A stretch of DNA of 64,000 nt from Cardinalis cardinalis (taxonomy: Eukaryota; Chordata; Aves; Passeriformes; Cardinalidae), in assembly GCA_014549065.1 (NCBI GenBank), contig JACDOX010000116.1, positions 416,894 through 480,893 on the forward strand, in the 5' to 3' direction. The notes under the pieces are model-generated. The model was not told the origin of the DNA. It ran no database searches and saw only the letters and a program-made list of their open reading frames with translations. Of this stretch, positions 13,101 to 23,150 are shown one piece after another. A program made the translations under genes and the position numbers. The number at the start of each line of letters is the position of its first letter. The stretch's first letter is position 1.

Positions 13101-16100
13101 CACCCATTTCAGCTAAGTCACACAGCCTCAAGCAAAACAAATGCAACCACAGCAACACAAACCTGAATTCAAAGAGTCACCTCTTCAGATAATCTAATCT
13201 ATAAAGAGTAACAGTATCTTTTAAAATGTTACAGATATATTTAAGTTACCTGTACAGTTTCAATCAGGCTCGCAGAATAAAAAGGCATTGCTATCACATG
13301 TGTTAACCTGTAGAAATTAACAATGTAAGAATTAACATAATGACAATACTAGAATTTCAGCTAAACAGGCACCTGTAAGTTGATAAAACNATCTACCAAA
13401 TTATCCCTGAGAGAAAATTAACCAAGTATAACTCAATTACTAAAATGTACGTCAACTAGTTGAGCTTCAGTCAAAAGTTTAGTAAAATTCTNTTTCCATG
13501 TGACCAGACCGATTAAGGTCTAAAAGTCTAATCTTTTAACTTAGTTGAGTTCTATAGACACAGGGATGTAGTAGGAGAAAACCTGTGCAAGTGGTGTATG
13601 TAATAAAGATTGTCCAAAAAATAAGCAATTGAAAAGTACTGGTAGCATCTTGTCAAGAAAATGTAGCAGCAGACTGAACTTATGTCCATTTGGTAGTTTT
13701 CTTATGTTTAGATAGTAAGATGTAAGACACACGCTATACTTACCCTTTGAGTAAAAGGTGTCCACCTATCTGCTTGAGATTCCATTTATGTGAAAGCTCT
13801 CTAAAAAGAGAAGTATTTACCACAATATGAATAATCATCCACACGTAATTCTCAAGCAATTCTTCTGTGAGTGTCAACAACCTGTTGTCAGTTTTCATAT
13901 TGGTGTTCTACTATTCAGGTTGAAGTATTTCCCATATTGGAAGGACACAGCAAAACATTTAGTAAATCATGCTTAACTTCAAGTAGTTTTTCAGGCCTTC
14001 AGATATTCAAGTAGTTTTTTAGGCCGTCAGATATTCTATCAAAAAAAGTTTCAGTTATTAATTACTAAGATGTTTGCAGCTCTCACAGCAACTGACTTTA
14101 ATCAGTTCTGCATTTATGAAGCAACTTTATGTACAAGTGCTTAAAGCAATTTTCAGGGAACAACGGAGAACTTTAAAGTCTTCCTACTCTTTCTTTATCA
14201 AGAAATAATTTTTATTTCATTTTGGTTTGGTTGTGCTCTTCTGTTCTTTAGGTTACGTCTACCCTGTTGTTATTTCTTTCAAGAAAATATAAATTATATT
14301 CAGGTACAGTTAGATAAGAACAAATCAAGTACAAGAGGTCAGGCTAGAAGTTGCACAGTAATTCCATATAGACATAATTGAAGTTTTTTGTCCTATGACC
14401 AGTACTTAGTATATTCTGATAAAAAAGAAGAAAACCCATGTATTTAACACAAAGGTGACATCAATAATATTTCCTTGAAGTAGTATCTCTAGTTACACAT
14501 TTCAAAATACAAATAGCAAACGTTTACAGTCCACTTGACAGAAATGTAAACCCACCCAGCCCAAGATACCATTCAAATACCACATGTACTGACAATGCAT
14601 ATGGTCAATACACTAGCTATGAGGTATAGATACTTGTCTGTAATGCTGGGCACGCTAGACTTTGCATTTTTAATAACAAGCTATAATGTTTTCAGCCTCA
14701 AGTCTTGTCTAGGAATCACAATCAGACACTGCTTGTGGTTAACCCTAATCCAAGAAAGGCAAGATTTTACTCTTTCTGAAGAACTGTATGGTGTTACTAG
14801 CTATCACATTTTAAATACATAGGTCAATCACTAAACAGGAACAGAAGATCATTTTTACCATTATATATTTCAGACACTTGGATCATATCCACTTACCCAT
14901 AATACTTAAATGATGTGGAAAATTAAACCAGCCAAACTAATGTGTGAAAGCCTAATCTGTCAATCCACAAGGCATAACTGTGCAAGAAGAATTACATAAT
15001 AAGTTTGCCTAGTACAAAATGTTCACACCCCTTTCTGGGCTCCTCTCCTGAAACAGAGGTACTCTTTCATGTAACTATAACATAGAATTAGAATTGACAT
15101 TTCACCTCTCTGCGCTCTTTGGACCCTGATAACACAGTTAAATAACATTTTAAATTAGATTTGCTGGCACTGCTGCTACAAGCAATAACCTTCTCCTCCC
15201 TGTGACCACCCAAACATGCAAGCCACCATTAAGAAGCAAGAGAGCACTCAGTAGAAAATTGTGGGGTGGTGCATGTATGAGAAAACCATTTTAGCCAGAT
15301 CACTTTCACAGTCCAGGTAACTTCCTGACTGTTCACACATTGTGTTCCCACAAAGATGGGAGTAGCACAGAGGAAGGAATGAGCTGGTTCCAGCAGAAAG
15401 GTCTGATTCTTTTGGCAGCAGCACCAGTTTACTTTCCAAACTGCTGAACTGGCCCAAAAGCAGAAAAACATTGCTTACATTTTTGAGAATTCAGAACTAT
15501 GAAAATATAAACACTCTATCACATCTCATGAACTTAAGCATACCCTAGAGCTGTATTTAAAACACACTTGGAGGAAAGCACATGCCTGGAAATTTCAATT
15601 ACCTATGAAACAGAGCTGACCAAAACCCTTAAATACACACTCAATACAACTTAAATATGAAATACTTTTGCTAATGCTTTTGAACTTGCAAATGCCTACT
15701 TTTATTAGTATGGATACATGCATCATAACAGTATTTGATTAATCCTAACCAATTCCTTCTTTTTAAACCCAGGGCAGTTTCCATGTCCCTAAATATTTTT
15801 AGTAAAAATTACTAAACTTCTGCAGCAGAGGGTTGACACAGTGATGCAGAATGATGAATATCTCTTTAAATAAAGTCAGTCATTTTTAGTGGAAACGTCT
15901 TTGTTATGAGAATACTGAACAAGGTACATATGGCTGTTGGTAAAGGAAGGCAAAAGACAAAGTGGCTGTGACATGGACACCCATTTACCATGTGATCTCA
16001 TTCACGAATGCAGGCCATTCTATTCTCCCTCCTACCAAGGACAGCGCAAATATTCAGCAAAATGTCAGTGCTAGCTCATTAGCTGCACAAATCTTCTGTA

Positions 16101-19100
16101 TTTAGATTAATAAGACCAGGAATTTTTCCCTTAGGTATGGTATTTGCTATTACCACACAATAAAAACCTAAATGAAAGATGAAAATTATGATTTCTTTTA
16201 TTACAGAGTTGAATACCAAAGACCAATTTGCCACAGTATTTCTAAGCCAGACAAGTAAGCGGACACAAACAAATGAAGTTCCGAGAAAGAGTCCCTCACT
16301 ATTTATGGATTATAAGGTTGTCTTTTCCAAGACAACCACATTGTGTTTGGAAACACCTATTTATTGTCTGGTTGTCTCATGAAGTAGTATTTTTCAAACA
16401 GCCTTACTAACACTTTGAAAATTAGTCAACAGCTTACTGATTTGTTAGAAGTGGTAAAAAAACATGCAATACCTTGGCAAAGGTGTAAATTCACTGATGA
16501 TGCCTTCTGTTCCCAGGGTTATGCCCTGAACAATGAAAGTGCTGCCCATTCCTTTCCAGAGAGCTCTTGGACCCTGTGTGTCAAAATATCCAACACTCAA
16601 AAATATTTTCAACTTATTATTAAAAAATTTCAGTAAATTCAGACCACACAGGGCTACAATTCTACTATTCCACTTTATCATTTAACTTGGGTAACAACTA
16701 ATTTTTTAATCTATGAAGAAGCTTTTGTTTTTCAATAATTTCAAAGACCTATCAATAATTTTGGAGGCATGTCTCCCACAGTTAATACTCTGTATTATAA
16801 ACTTAACACCGTTTTTTATAGACAAAATGAGCTTGAGATGTCAAAAGTACATCCATAAGATATTTAGAACTAAGAATTTCTTCCTGCCTTCTGATGTGAG
16901 TTTAAGGATTGCCATTCCCCTGCAGAATTGGAAACGTACTCAGTACTACCTTTGGAAGGAGTCACTTCAACAATAACTTTATCCACATAATGATTAATAA
17001 TCTTTTAGAAACCTAATGAAAAAAAAAATTCAGGGGCTTTTTGTTTTCTAACATCCATAAATCTTTCCCCACTAAGCACTGTACTTCTGAAAAAAATAAT
17101 GGTTTACTTCATCTTCTTGACACATTTTTGTAACTATAAAACTAACAAATCCTCAGAACAGCCATGCTTTCCAACACCATCTACATAAACACTCAGAGAT
17201 TTCAATGTACATACATGTTGTAGGAACTCCCAGTGCTCACATAAAGGCTGCCACCAAACACTAACCTGTGTCTTATTGATGCAGTACATGATATTGACAA
17301 TACTAAATGGTGTGAGATGATAATTCCGTGCATGATAGTTAACCTGTTGAAATATAAATAATGGCAGTCTTAGAAACACACTTGCAGATGATACAAATCT
17401 GAAGGATTCAAATATAAGAATTTTATCTCTGTAAAAATCAGCTAAAAATATGAGCAAGTTCTCACTGAAATTCAGGGAAATGGGCAGCCCTTTTAAGTAT
17501 TCATATGAAAGTTTAAACAATAAATAATACATAAATCAGAACCTATGAAACAAAGCATCCTGCTTGTAAATGGGGATCTGAAAGTTGCTCTGCAGACCCC
17601 AAAATACTTACTTGCTGTAATTTGCTTTCCACTGCCCAAAGAAAAATGAGCAAGATTTTTCAAAATAAGCTAAACTGTAGAATAGAAAACATGTATTCTG
17701 CACGTAAAAATGTGTTAATGTAGCAGAGGCCCCCTAAAAATTACAAAGCTTTCTATAATACATACTCCCAATTCAGAGATATGACAGGACATAGGAGCTT
17801 TGACGGGAATAGGTAATATAAAAGGCGTACCTGACACTGACGACGTAGAACAATGCAAGGATGTGCCAACACATTTTCTGTAAATAGGCTTTAAAGGAAA
17901 ATTGTATTTAATGCACGAGAAGTCACTAAAAATTCCTTAGAAAAGGCTTGTTAATTGTCTCCAACAACAGCAGATCAGTATTTGGAAAAGAAATATATTT
18001 TCTAGTGAACTAACAAGGCATGTTTTTGATGGCTACCCAACAGCCTCCCAAGGAACAAGTTACATGAAATCTGACTTATACATTCACTACGAAAAAGCCC
18101 CATATATATGTAGTATGCACATATTTTTAAAAGCAAAAAACATACAAAATTTCTTAATCTCATCCTCCTCAAAGTATCATGGTACAAAACAAACCACAAC
18201 CACAATTCTGAGAGGATTAGTTCCAGTTTTATGCCAATTCTGCACGCTGTATTAATAATCAAGATTGTCCTTAGGAGGGCCAGAGAAGGACTGGTAGCAG
18301 TAGCTACTACCTGTTCACCAAAAACACTACTGACCCAAAACAATTCTCCTGCCACTGCCAGAAATCATATTTCAATCAAAACTTCACAGGAAAATTCTCA
18401 CTTCCAAAGCAGAATTCCTGGTTGCAGCCATTCAGAGAATATATTAATTTCATCTCAAAGTGCCTGAGTGATCAGAGTAGATTGTTCAAACCTGGGACAT
18501 GGATTAGAAAAGTAGAACATCCAGGATTTTTACAAACACAAGCTACAGAATCATCTCTAGCTGGTTTCTGAACTTCTGATAATTAAGTGGCACAGAAAAA
18601 TACTGCAGTTTTTAAACTATTTAGCTGATTTGTAGTTTGCTACTACCAAAAGAGGTAAGACTTTCCCTGGACATCAGCATGTTAAAATGCAGTACTTTCT
18701 CAAAAAATACTATCAACAATCAATCACTATAATAAAGAATAAAATGGCCTTCAGACCACTTGGTTAGATGAACATTATGGTCTGAGAATACCTAGGTAAT
18801 ACACTTTAAGACATTTTCACTTTCTTAGGAAATATCTGAATTGCCTAAAAATATTAATAAAAGTTGCAAAAAAGTTTTCTGGTGTTACTTTCAGATTACT
18901 TGGACAGGGTACACACATCATGGGCATTCCATACGAAAAATTGTTTCTTACACTCATGTAAGTATTTTTTGAGCAACAGTTCAAGAAAACAGAAACCTAA
19001 ATGGGGGCAGTAACTTTCTAAACACATTTCAATGGCTGTAGAAATAAAAACACAATATAGAAGCGTATGTAGGATTTATAAGACAAACATGAGTTTTACT

Positions 19101-21384
19101 ACTGCTTTGTCACTCAACACAACTCTTACCTTGCAAGGCCAATACCAAAGCCAGCAAATCTGTTCAACTGCTCTGAAAAAGAAGAAAAAAACAGATTAAC
19201 AGCAGTGATAATCACAAAATAGAGAAAATGCCATGCATGGGATCTGAAAAACTAATTTTATCCTATACTTGCATTAGAAAATTACAAGCACTAAACCACA
19301 ATATTTATGGTAGTTGAGCAACAGAGGATATTAAAAAATTTTCCCGCAGGAATATTTGCACTTTGGACTGCATTTGAGTTTGTACATACTCTTATATATT
19401 AAAAATTATGCTTTTCTTAAAGGGGAAAAAAAGAACAGAGAAAAATGAACAGAAAAACAGAGAGTATTTTAATATCTAAAAAAAACAACTCAAACCAACT
19501 ACTGAAAGACCTAGCATGCATGAGTTTACAGTAACTCTGAAACATAAATTTAGATAACTGAGGTGAAAATAATGTTAAAACAGTAAGAAGGCAAAATTTT
19601 GGGTGAAGTTACACAAAAAGCCATGGATAAAGTAACTAACATCAACATAAGGCAAATTTTCAAGCCAGTTGCTTATGTCCAGTCCTTTGCAAAAATCTAG
19701 TTATTGGAGAATTACAAAAGTAATTAATTCAACTCTTGGCTGCCGGCAACCAGACAAACACTTGCACATTGGGAATTATCAGAAGAGATTTTAAGATGAG
19801 CATCAGAACAGTAAAGGCATTTTAAAGTTAATGCTCAGCCCTACAATCCTCAGAGTGCAAGCAGTCTGAAGGCACGGTTAAAGTAACTTCAGTGGGGCTT
19901 CACACAAATGTGGCAGCCCTCCTAAAAATGGTAAGGTACCATTTGCAGCTGCTGGATTCAGTGATTACAGCAACTCCGTATCAGTGCTCCANTTTGCAGA
20001 ACGAACACACCTTCCACATGTGGATAGGAGGAAAAATGTACTCTCCAGCTATGCAAGGATACTTAAACAGTGCTTCAACCAGTGCATGCATGGATGGAGT
20101 CCAGCTAAAGGCTGTACTCTTTATGAGACCTAAATAAAAACACTGCACTACAGGTCAGAAAAGAAAGACTTGCCCACTAATACAGTTCGATTTCACGTAA
20201 ACTACTATTTCATATATCTTTGGATAGTCAAGTGTCTATAACCTGCTCCTTTTATTTAAAGAAAAGAACATACAGTACCCTAGATACAGCAAGTTTTCCT
20301 TAAGTCACGTCAATTTAATCAAGATCTAAAATTACTTCATTTACGGAGGCTTACACTCAGTTTCCTAGCAATTACTGAAAAAGCCTCATACTCAGTTGCT
20401 TCCTTAAATCCTACAAGTCCCACAGTTCCCTCGCAAACACACAAGGACGGGGGAGGTTTACGTCAGCAGTTCATGTTTTAAACCCGAGAGAAGCCACGCA
20501 GCTGTACCACCACCACGATAACGCAGCACTCTAACAGCCGAAAGCACTTCCTGCCCTTCAAGAGGGCGGAGGGTTTCTGCAGGAGATTGTTTACACGGGC
20601 AATGAGGAGCAAGCCGACCGCACGCTGCTTAACGAGAAGCTGCGGGCGCGCTCTGGCACTCTCAAACCATTTTGCACAGAGTTGCACAGTGCTGGAGCGC
20701 AACAGGCAGCCACGGAGCAGTCCGCCTTCTTCTAAAGGACTTTTCTCCCGGCGCTTCAGCACCGCCAGTCAAAGGAGGGCCGGGCGGCGCTCGGCGGGGC
20801 CACGGCACAGCCCGGGGCCACGGCACAGCCCGGGGCCACGGCACAGCCCGGGGCCNNNNNNNNNNNNNNNNNNNNNNNNNNNNNNNNNNNNNNNNNNNNN
20901 NNNNNNNNNNNNNNNNNNNNNNNNNNNNNNNNNNNNNNNNNNNNNCGGGGCCACGGCACAGCCCGGGGCCACGGCACAGCCCGGGGCCACGGCACAGCCC
21001 GGGGCCGCCGCCCGCCCGCCCTTGCCCCGCGGGTCACTGCTCGCGGGAGGCAGGAGCCGCGGGTCGGGGACCGGGGAGCGGCGAGCGGCGGCGGCCGCCC
21101 CCGGGCTAGCCCAGGCTGGGCCCTCCCTTACCGGCGCCGGGGCCGGCCACCCCGAGGTTGACTTCCTCGTTGGAGCCGGCGCCGCCCAGAGGCGTCCCGG
21201 CCCCATACGGCGGCGTCTTCTCGCCCCAGTGCAGGTTGCGGCTGCCGGGGATGTCGGGCGGGGTGGTCACCCATGAGCCCAGCTCCGAGCCGCTGCTGAA
21301 GGGCCTGGAGCCGGGGCCCAGTTCGTCACGGCCGATCCCGCGGTAGCCGAGGCCGTCGAAGCCGTCGGGGCGCCGCGGGTGCAT
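9592..21384 (-). CDS. SLC25A46: SLC25A46, mitochondrial outer-membrane carrier-family protein (8 exons, complete)
   Basis: Coding exons on the minus strand, in transcript order: 21132-21384, 19130-19172, 17831-17888, 17266-17343, 16473-16573, 13744-13800, 13250-13307, 9592-10170. They sum to 1227 nt (408 residues plus TAA) with frame kept across seven GT-AG introns. The family member sits in the mitochondrial outer membrane, is related to yeast Ugo1, and acts in fusion/fission balance, cristae and lipid handling with MFN2, OPA1 and MICOS rather than as a proven transporter (established knowledge). Seen here: a Gly/Pro-rich N-terminal tail (about 1-84) containing WVTTPPDIPGSRNLHWGEK; a first carrier repeat from about 88 with NRFAGFGIGLASLF; a last repeat from about 299 to the end with [20 protein letters not shown] and GFYKGFGAVIIQYTLH. 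Carrier signature motifs are degenerate (PCIVLR at 109-114, PLETVL at 323-328). The human protein is about 418 residues; the difference is in the N-terminal linker. No frameshift or internal stop was found. Confidence 0.97.
10171..13249 (-). other. SLC25A46 intron 7
   Basis: Largest intron, 3079 bp, AT-rich, with an ATATA-type simple repeat at about 11545-11605. No other gene seen. Confidence 0.9.
11545..11605. repeat. AT-rich simple repeat (TATATA / CATAATATATA)
   Basis: Runs of CATAATATATA and TATATA units in intron 7 of SLC25A46; likely length-polymorphic. Confidence 0.85.
13250..13307 (-). CDS. SLC25A46: SLC25A46 coding exon 7 (58 nt, residues 198-216)
   Basis: The acceptor is TTTCTACAG, the donor GTAACT. 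Encodes LTHVIAMPFYSASLIETVQ, a hydrophobic membrane segment in the middle of the protein. Ends in phase 0. Confidence 0.95.
13744..13800 (-). CDS. SLC25A46: SLC25A46 coding exon 6 (57 nt, residues 178-197)
   Basis: The acceptor is CTTTTTAG, the donor a consensus GTAAGT. Reads (R)ELSHKWNLKQIGGHLLLK and leaves GG for the next Gly codon. The GTAAGT donor fixes the boundary: cutting one base earlier would put an in-frame TAA at the junction. Confidence 0.94.
13801..16472 (-). other. SLC25A46 intron 5
   Basis: 2672 bp, AT-rich. Apart from the 28-bp tandem duplication near 13978, I see no repeat family or gene inside it. Confidence 0.9.
13978..14036. repeat. Two-copy tandem duplication, period 28, in SLC25A46 intron 5
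   Basis: The motif AAGTAGTTTTTCAGGCC starting at 13981 recurs with a few substitutions at 14009, each time followed by TTCAGATATTC or GTCAGATATTC. A local duplication in intron 5 with no apparent coding or splice role. Confidence 0.8.
16473..16573 (-). CDS. SLC25A46: SLC25A46 coding exon 5 (101 nt, residues 145-178)
   Basis: The acceptor is GACACACAG, the donor GTATTG. It encodes GPRALWKGMGSTFIVQGITL followed by GTEGIISEFTPLP; the split Arg codon is completed by exon 6. The LWKGMGSTFIVQG segment is the typical carrier [FY]xG-type turn of repeat 1. Confidence 0.96.
17266..17343 (-). CDS. SLC25A46: SLC25A46 coding exon 4 (78 nt, residues 119-144)
   Basis: A phase-0 exon of 26 codons between an acceptor ending AACAG and donor GTTAGT. 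It starts VNYHARNYHLTPFSIVNIMY and ends INKTQ. Matches the family closely. Confidence 0.96.
17831..17888 (-). CDS. SLC25A46: SLC25A46 coding exon 3 (58 nt, residues 99-118)
   Basis: The acceptor is TTTAAAG, the donor GTACGC. It encodes SLFTENVLAHPCIVLRRQCQ. The position equivalent to the acidic residue of the carrier signature Px[DE]xx[KR] is Ile-111, a family trait rather than a mutation in this bird. Confidence 0.95.
19130..19172 (-). CDS. SLC25A46: SLC25A46 coding exon 2 (43 nt, residues 85-98)
   Basis: A small exon preceded by TTTTTCAG and followed by GTAAGA. Joined to the single G left by exon 1 it reads EQLNRFAGFGIGLA, the start of the first carrier repeat. It is too short for ORF-based detection and was found by family similarity plus splice sites. 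Confidence 0.95.
20796..21006. repeat. 18-bp GC-rich minisatellite in SLC25A46 intron 1 (with assembly gap)
   Basis: Three visibly identical 18-bp units (GGGGCCACGGCACAGCCC) run from 20796 to 20849, followed by 90 Ns (20856-20945), then three more units from 20947 to 21000 plus a partial one. The array starts about 125 bp inside intron 1 from the exon 1 donor. The phase of the repeat does not match across 90 bases, so the gap length is not a true copy count. ORFs with RGHGTA-type repeats here are artefacts. Confidence 0.95.
20856..20945. other. Assembly gap (90 N) inside the minisatellite
   Basis: Run of Ns flanked on both sides by the same 18-bp repeat; the true array length is unknown. Confidence 0.99.
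21132..21384 (-). CDS. SLC25A46: SLC25A46 coding exon 1 (residues 1-84 plus 1 nt)
   Basis: The start ATG is at 21384-21382 and opens MHPRRPDGFDGLGYRG, the conserved N-terminus of the family. The upstream extension of the same frame (to 21774) is just CpG-island read-through with no family similarity, so this ATG was chosen. The donor GTAAGG begins at 21131. The end of the exon (GSNEEVNLGVAGPGAG) is a flexible linker that varies between species. Confidence 0.95.
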
Positions 21385-21559
21385 GGCGGGGGTGGCTGAG
21401 GGGGCCCGACGGGGCCGAGAGGTGCGGGAGGGGACCAGGAGGCGCCGCGCTCGGGCCGCACCGGCGGCAACGGACTCGGACCCGCTGCCCGCCCTGGCAC
21501 TTCCGGCCGCGGTGAGGCCGCGCGCGTGACCGCCGAGGGGGCGGGGCCACGGCGCTGGG

Positions 21560-21570
21560 CCAATGGCGGC
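21560..21570 (+). promoter_or_regulatory. Overlapping CCAAT box and YY1-like site
   Basis: CCAATGGCGGC combines an NF-Y type CCAAT with the YY1 core ATGGCGGC. It lies about 180 bp upstream of the SLC25A46 start codon, in plus-strand orientation. Assignment rests on consensus matching only. Confidence 0.45.
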
Positions 21571-21760
21571 GCTCCGCTTGCCCGGCCCGGGGCGGGGCGC
21601 CCGGCGCGGGGGCGGGCGGGAGAGGGCTCCCCCTGGCGGTGCGGCGGGCGGAGCACTGGCCGGCGCCGGGGGGAGCCGGTGTGGCGGCTCCCCTCCCCTG
21701 CTCCGGCCTCGTCTCGGCAGCCGCTCCCCTGTCGGCGAGCCGTGAGAAAGAACGAGAGGT

Positions 21761-22408
21761 GGGCGGAGAAACATAAGTGGCCATGCGGACCTCAGACTTT
21801 ACGGGGAAAAACATCCTTCTTATCGACCCTGGAGATGAGCACAACACAGACACGGCAGGCGCGGGGATGAGGCCAAGAAGGAGGGCAGGGAGAGGATCAG
21901 AGAGCGCCCAGGATGCCCAAAGTCCCCCGACCCATTTCCGTAAATGGTCTGACGGAACAGACTGCCCATGATAACTGATTGCACAGAGAGTGAGAAACAC
22001 TTCAGTACGGGAAAGTCAGGCCATAGAAAGCATCCCCCAAGCCCAGGTGGTGCCCTCAGGATATCCCGTTGGCTGGATGGATGCAACTGCATGGATTCTG
22101 ACACCAGGACTGACATCCCTTTAGCTGGATCAGTGCTGGAACCAGGAGCGATGATCTCTTTTCTTTCTCTATCCTCCTCTTTAGTTCAACTGTTCCTTTC
22201 TATCTTCCTTTCACAGTACTTCTTTATCTAAAACCCATTGCCACATGCTTATATAGTAGGTCAAGGACTAGTATACCAATTTACTAATAAAACTTCCTGA
22301 TTGTTTGCAGACCCTGTGACTTTCATTGTTCTTTCAACCATGAGCATTTATGAATCTTCCCCTTAGGAGTGGAAGGCCACAGCCTGTGGGTTTAATGATC
22401 CCTTAGCT
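21761..22408. other. Upstream flank of SLC25A46, no gene recognised
   Basis: GC content falls quickly after 21760. A 64-codon plus-strand ORF (21777-21971) starts just beyond the island but has no family I know. A divergent non-coding transcript from the island is possible. Confidence 0.5.
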
Positions 22409-22531
22409 CAGAATCACACAATCATTTAGGTTGAAAAGACCTCCAAGATCAACAAGTCCAAACTAAGACCATGTCAACCAGACCATGGCACGTCCAGCTC
22501 GTCTTCTAAGAAGCTCAATAACTGGGTCTTA
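22409..22531 (-). mobile_element. CR1 LINE 3' fragment
   Basis: Plus strand reads AGAATCACACAATCATTTAG then GTTGAAAAGACCTCCAAGATC, the reverse complement of a CR1 3' end, continuing with ACCATGTCAACCAG-like sequence typical of the subterminal region. Confidence 0.85.
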
Positions 22532-22842
22532 GTCTGACACGCAGCTGTCCTCATTTTGTGCACTAGGTTAAGCCAGCATTAGTGCATTCAAGTCTAAGTA
22601 TAGCATGAGTCATCCACATGAGCTTTGTGAGAGGAAATCTTATTAATGCATATGAATATCTCAAAGGCAGGTGCCAAAGGATGGTGCCAGACTCTTTTAA
22701 GTGGTGCCCAGGGACATGAAAAGGAGCAATGGCCATAAACTAAAGCACAAATTCAGCACATAAAGTTACAACATAGCTGTACTCTGGTTTGTAACAGTTT
22801 TAGTCTTCCTTAAGTTGTGGAAATCATAAATCAGACTAGTCA
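22532..22842. other. Short non-coding interval, nothing recognised
   Basis: Unique-looking sequence between two CR1 fragments. No ORF of note. Confidence 0.5.
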
Positions 22843-23150
22843 GGATTGAAAGAAATCTTTAAAGGTCATCTAGACCAACTGCCCTGCAATAAGCAGGGAC
22901 ATCATCAATTTCCAACAGGTGTTTAGGGCCCTTTGCAAACTGAATTAATGTTCCCAGAGATGTGGCTACAGCTGCTCTGGGCCACCTTTTCCTGTGTTTT
23001 ACTAGTCTTATAATATTCTCAGTCCTTCAGCTGTGTCAACGGCACTACTCAGCTTTGTGTCATTTCCAAAATTACTGTGAGGGTGCACTCAATCCCATGA
23101 TGTCCATGTTACTCATAAAGATACTGAACAGTAATGATAAGAAATTAAAT
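22843..23150 (-). mobile_element. CR1 LINE fragment with internal deletion
   Basis: Minus-strand CR1: plus-strand AAAGGTCATCTAGACCAACT at about 22860 marks the 3' end, and CAGCTTTGTGTCATTTCC followed by GAGGGTGCACTCAATCCC near 23050-23095 is the ORF2 region. The distance between them is shorter than in intact elements, so the copy is deleted internally. Confidence 0.8.

Larger units (their letters stand above)
17889..21131 (-). other. SLC25A46 introns 1 and 2 (with exon 2 between)
   Basis: Intron 2 is 17889-19129 and intron 1 is 19173-21131, separated by the 43-nt exon 2. AT-rich until about 20500, where the CpG island begins. The only marked element is the 18-bp minisatellite in intron 1. 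Confidence 0.9.
20610..21760. promoter_or_regulatory. CpG island and SLC25A46 promoter region
   Basis: This is by far the longest GC- and CpG-rich tract of the window; it covers exon 1 and several hundred bases on both sides. No TATA box is visible near the start codon, as expected for a housekeeping promoter. Upstream of the SLC25A46 ATG lie GC boxes (GGGGCGGGG at 21537-21545 and 21589-21597) and CCAAT at 21560-21564 overlapping AATGGCGGC at 21562-21570, which fits the YY1 core. The island could also drive a divergent plus-strand transcript. The exact TSS is unknown. Confidence 0.8.

Noticed and set aside
20587..21276. 229-codon plus-strand ORF across the CpG island
   Set aside because: Read-through of GC-rich sequence, the minisatellite and Ns; antisense to SLC25A46 exon 1.
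21777..21971. 64-codon plus-strand ORF starting just beyond the CpG island, considered as a first exon of a divergent gene
   Set aside because: No recognisable product and no convincing donor site; left as unassigned flank.
21326..22000. 224-codon minus-strand ORF
   Set aside because: CpG-island read-through in a different frame from the real exon 1; no family similarity.
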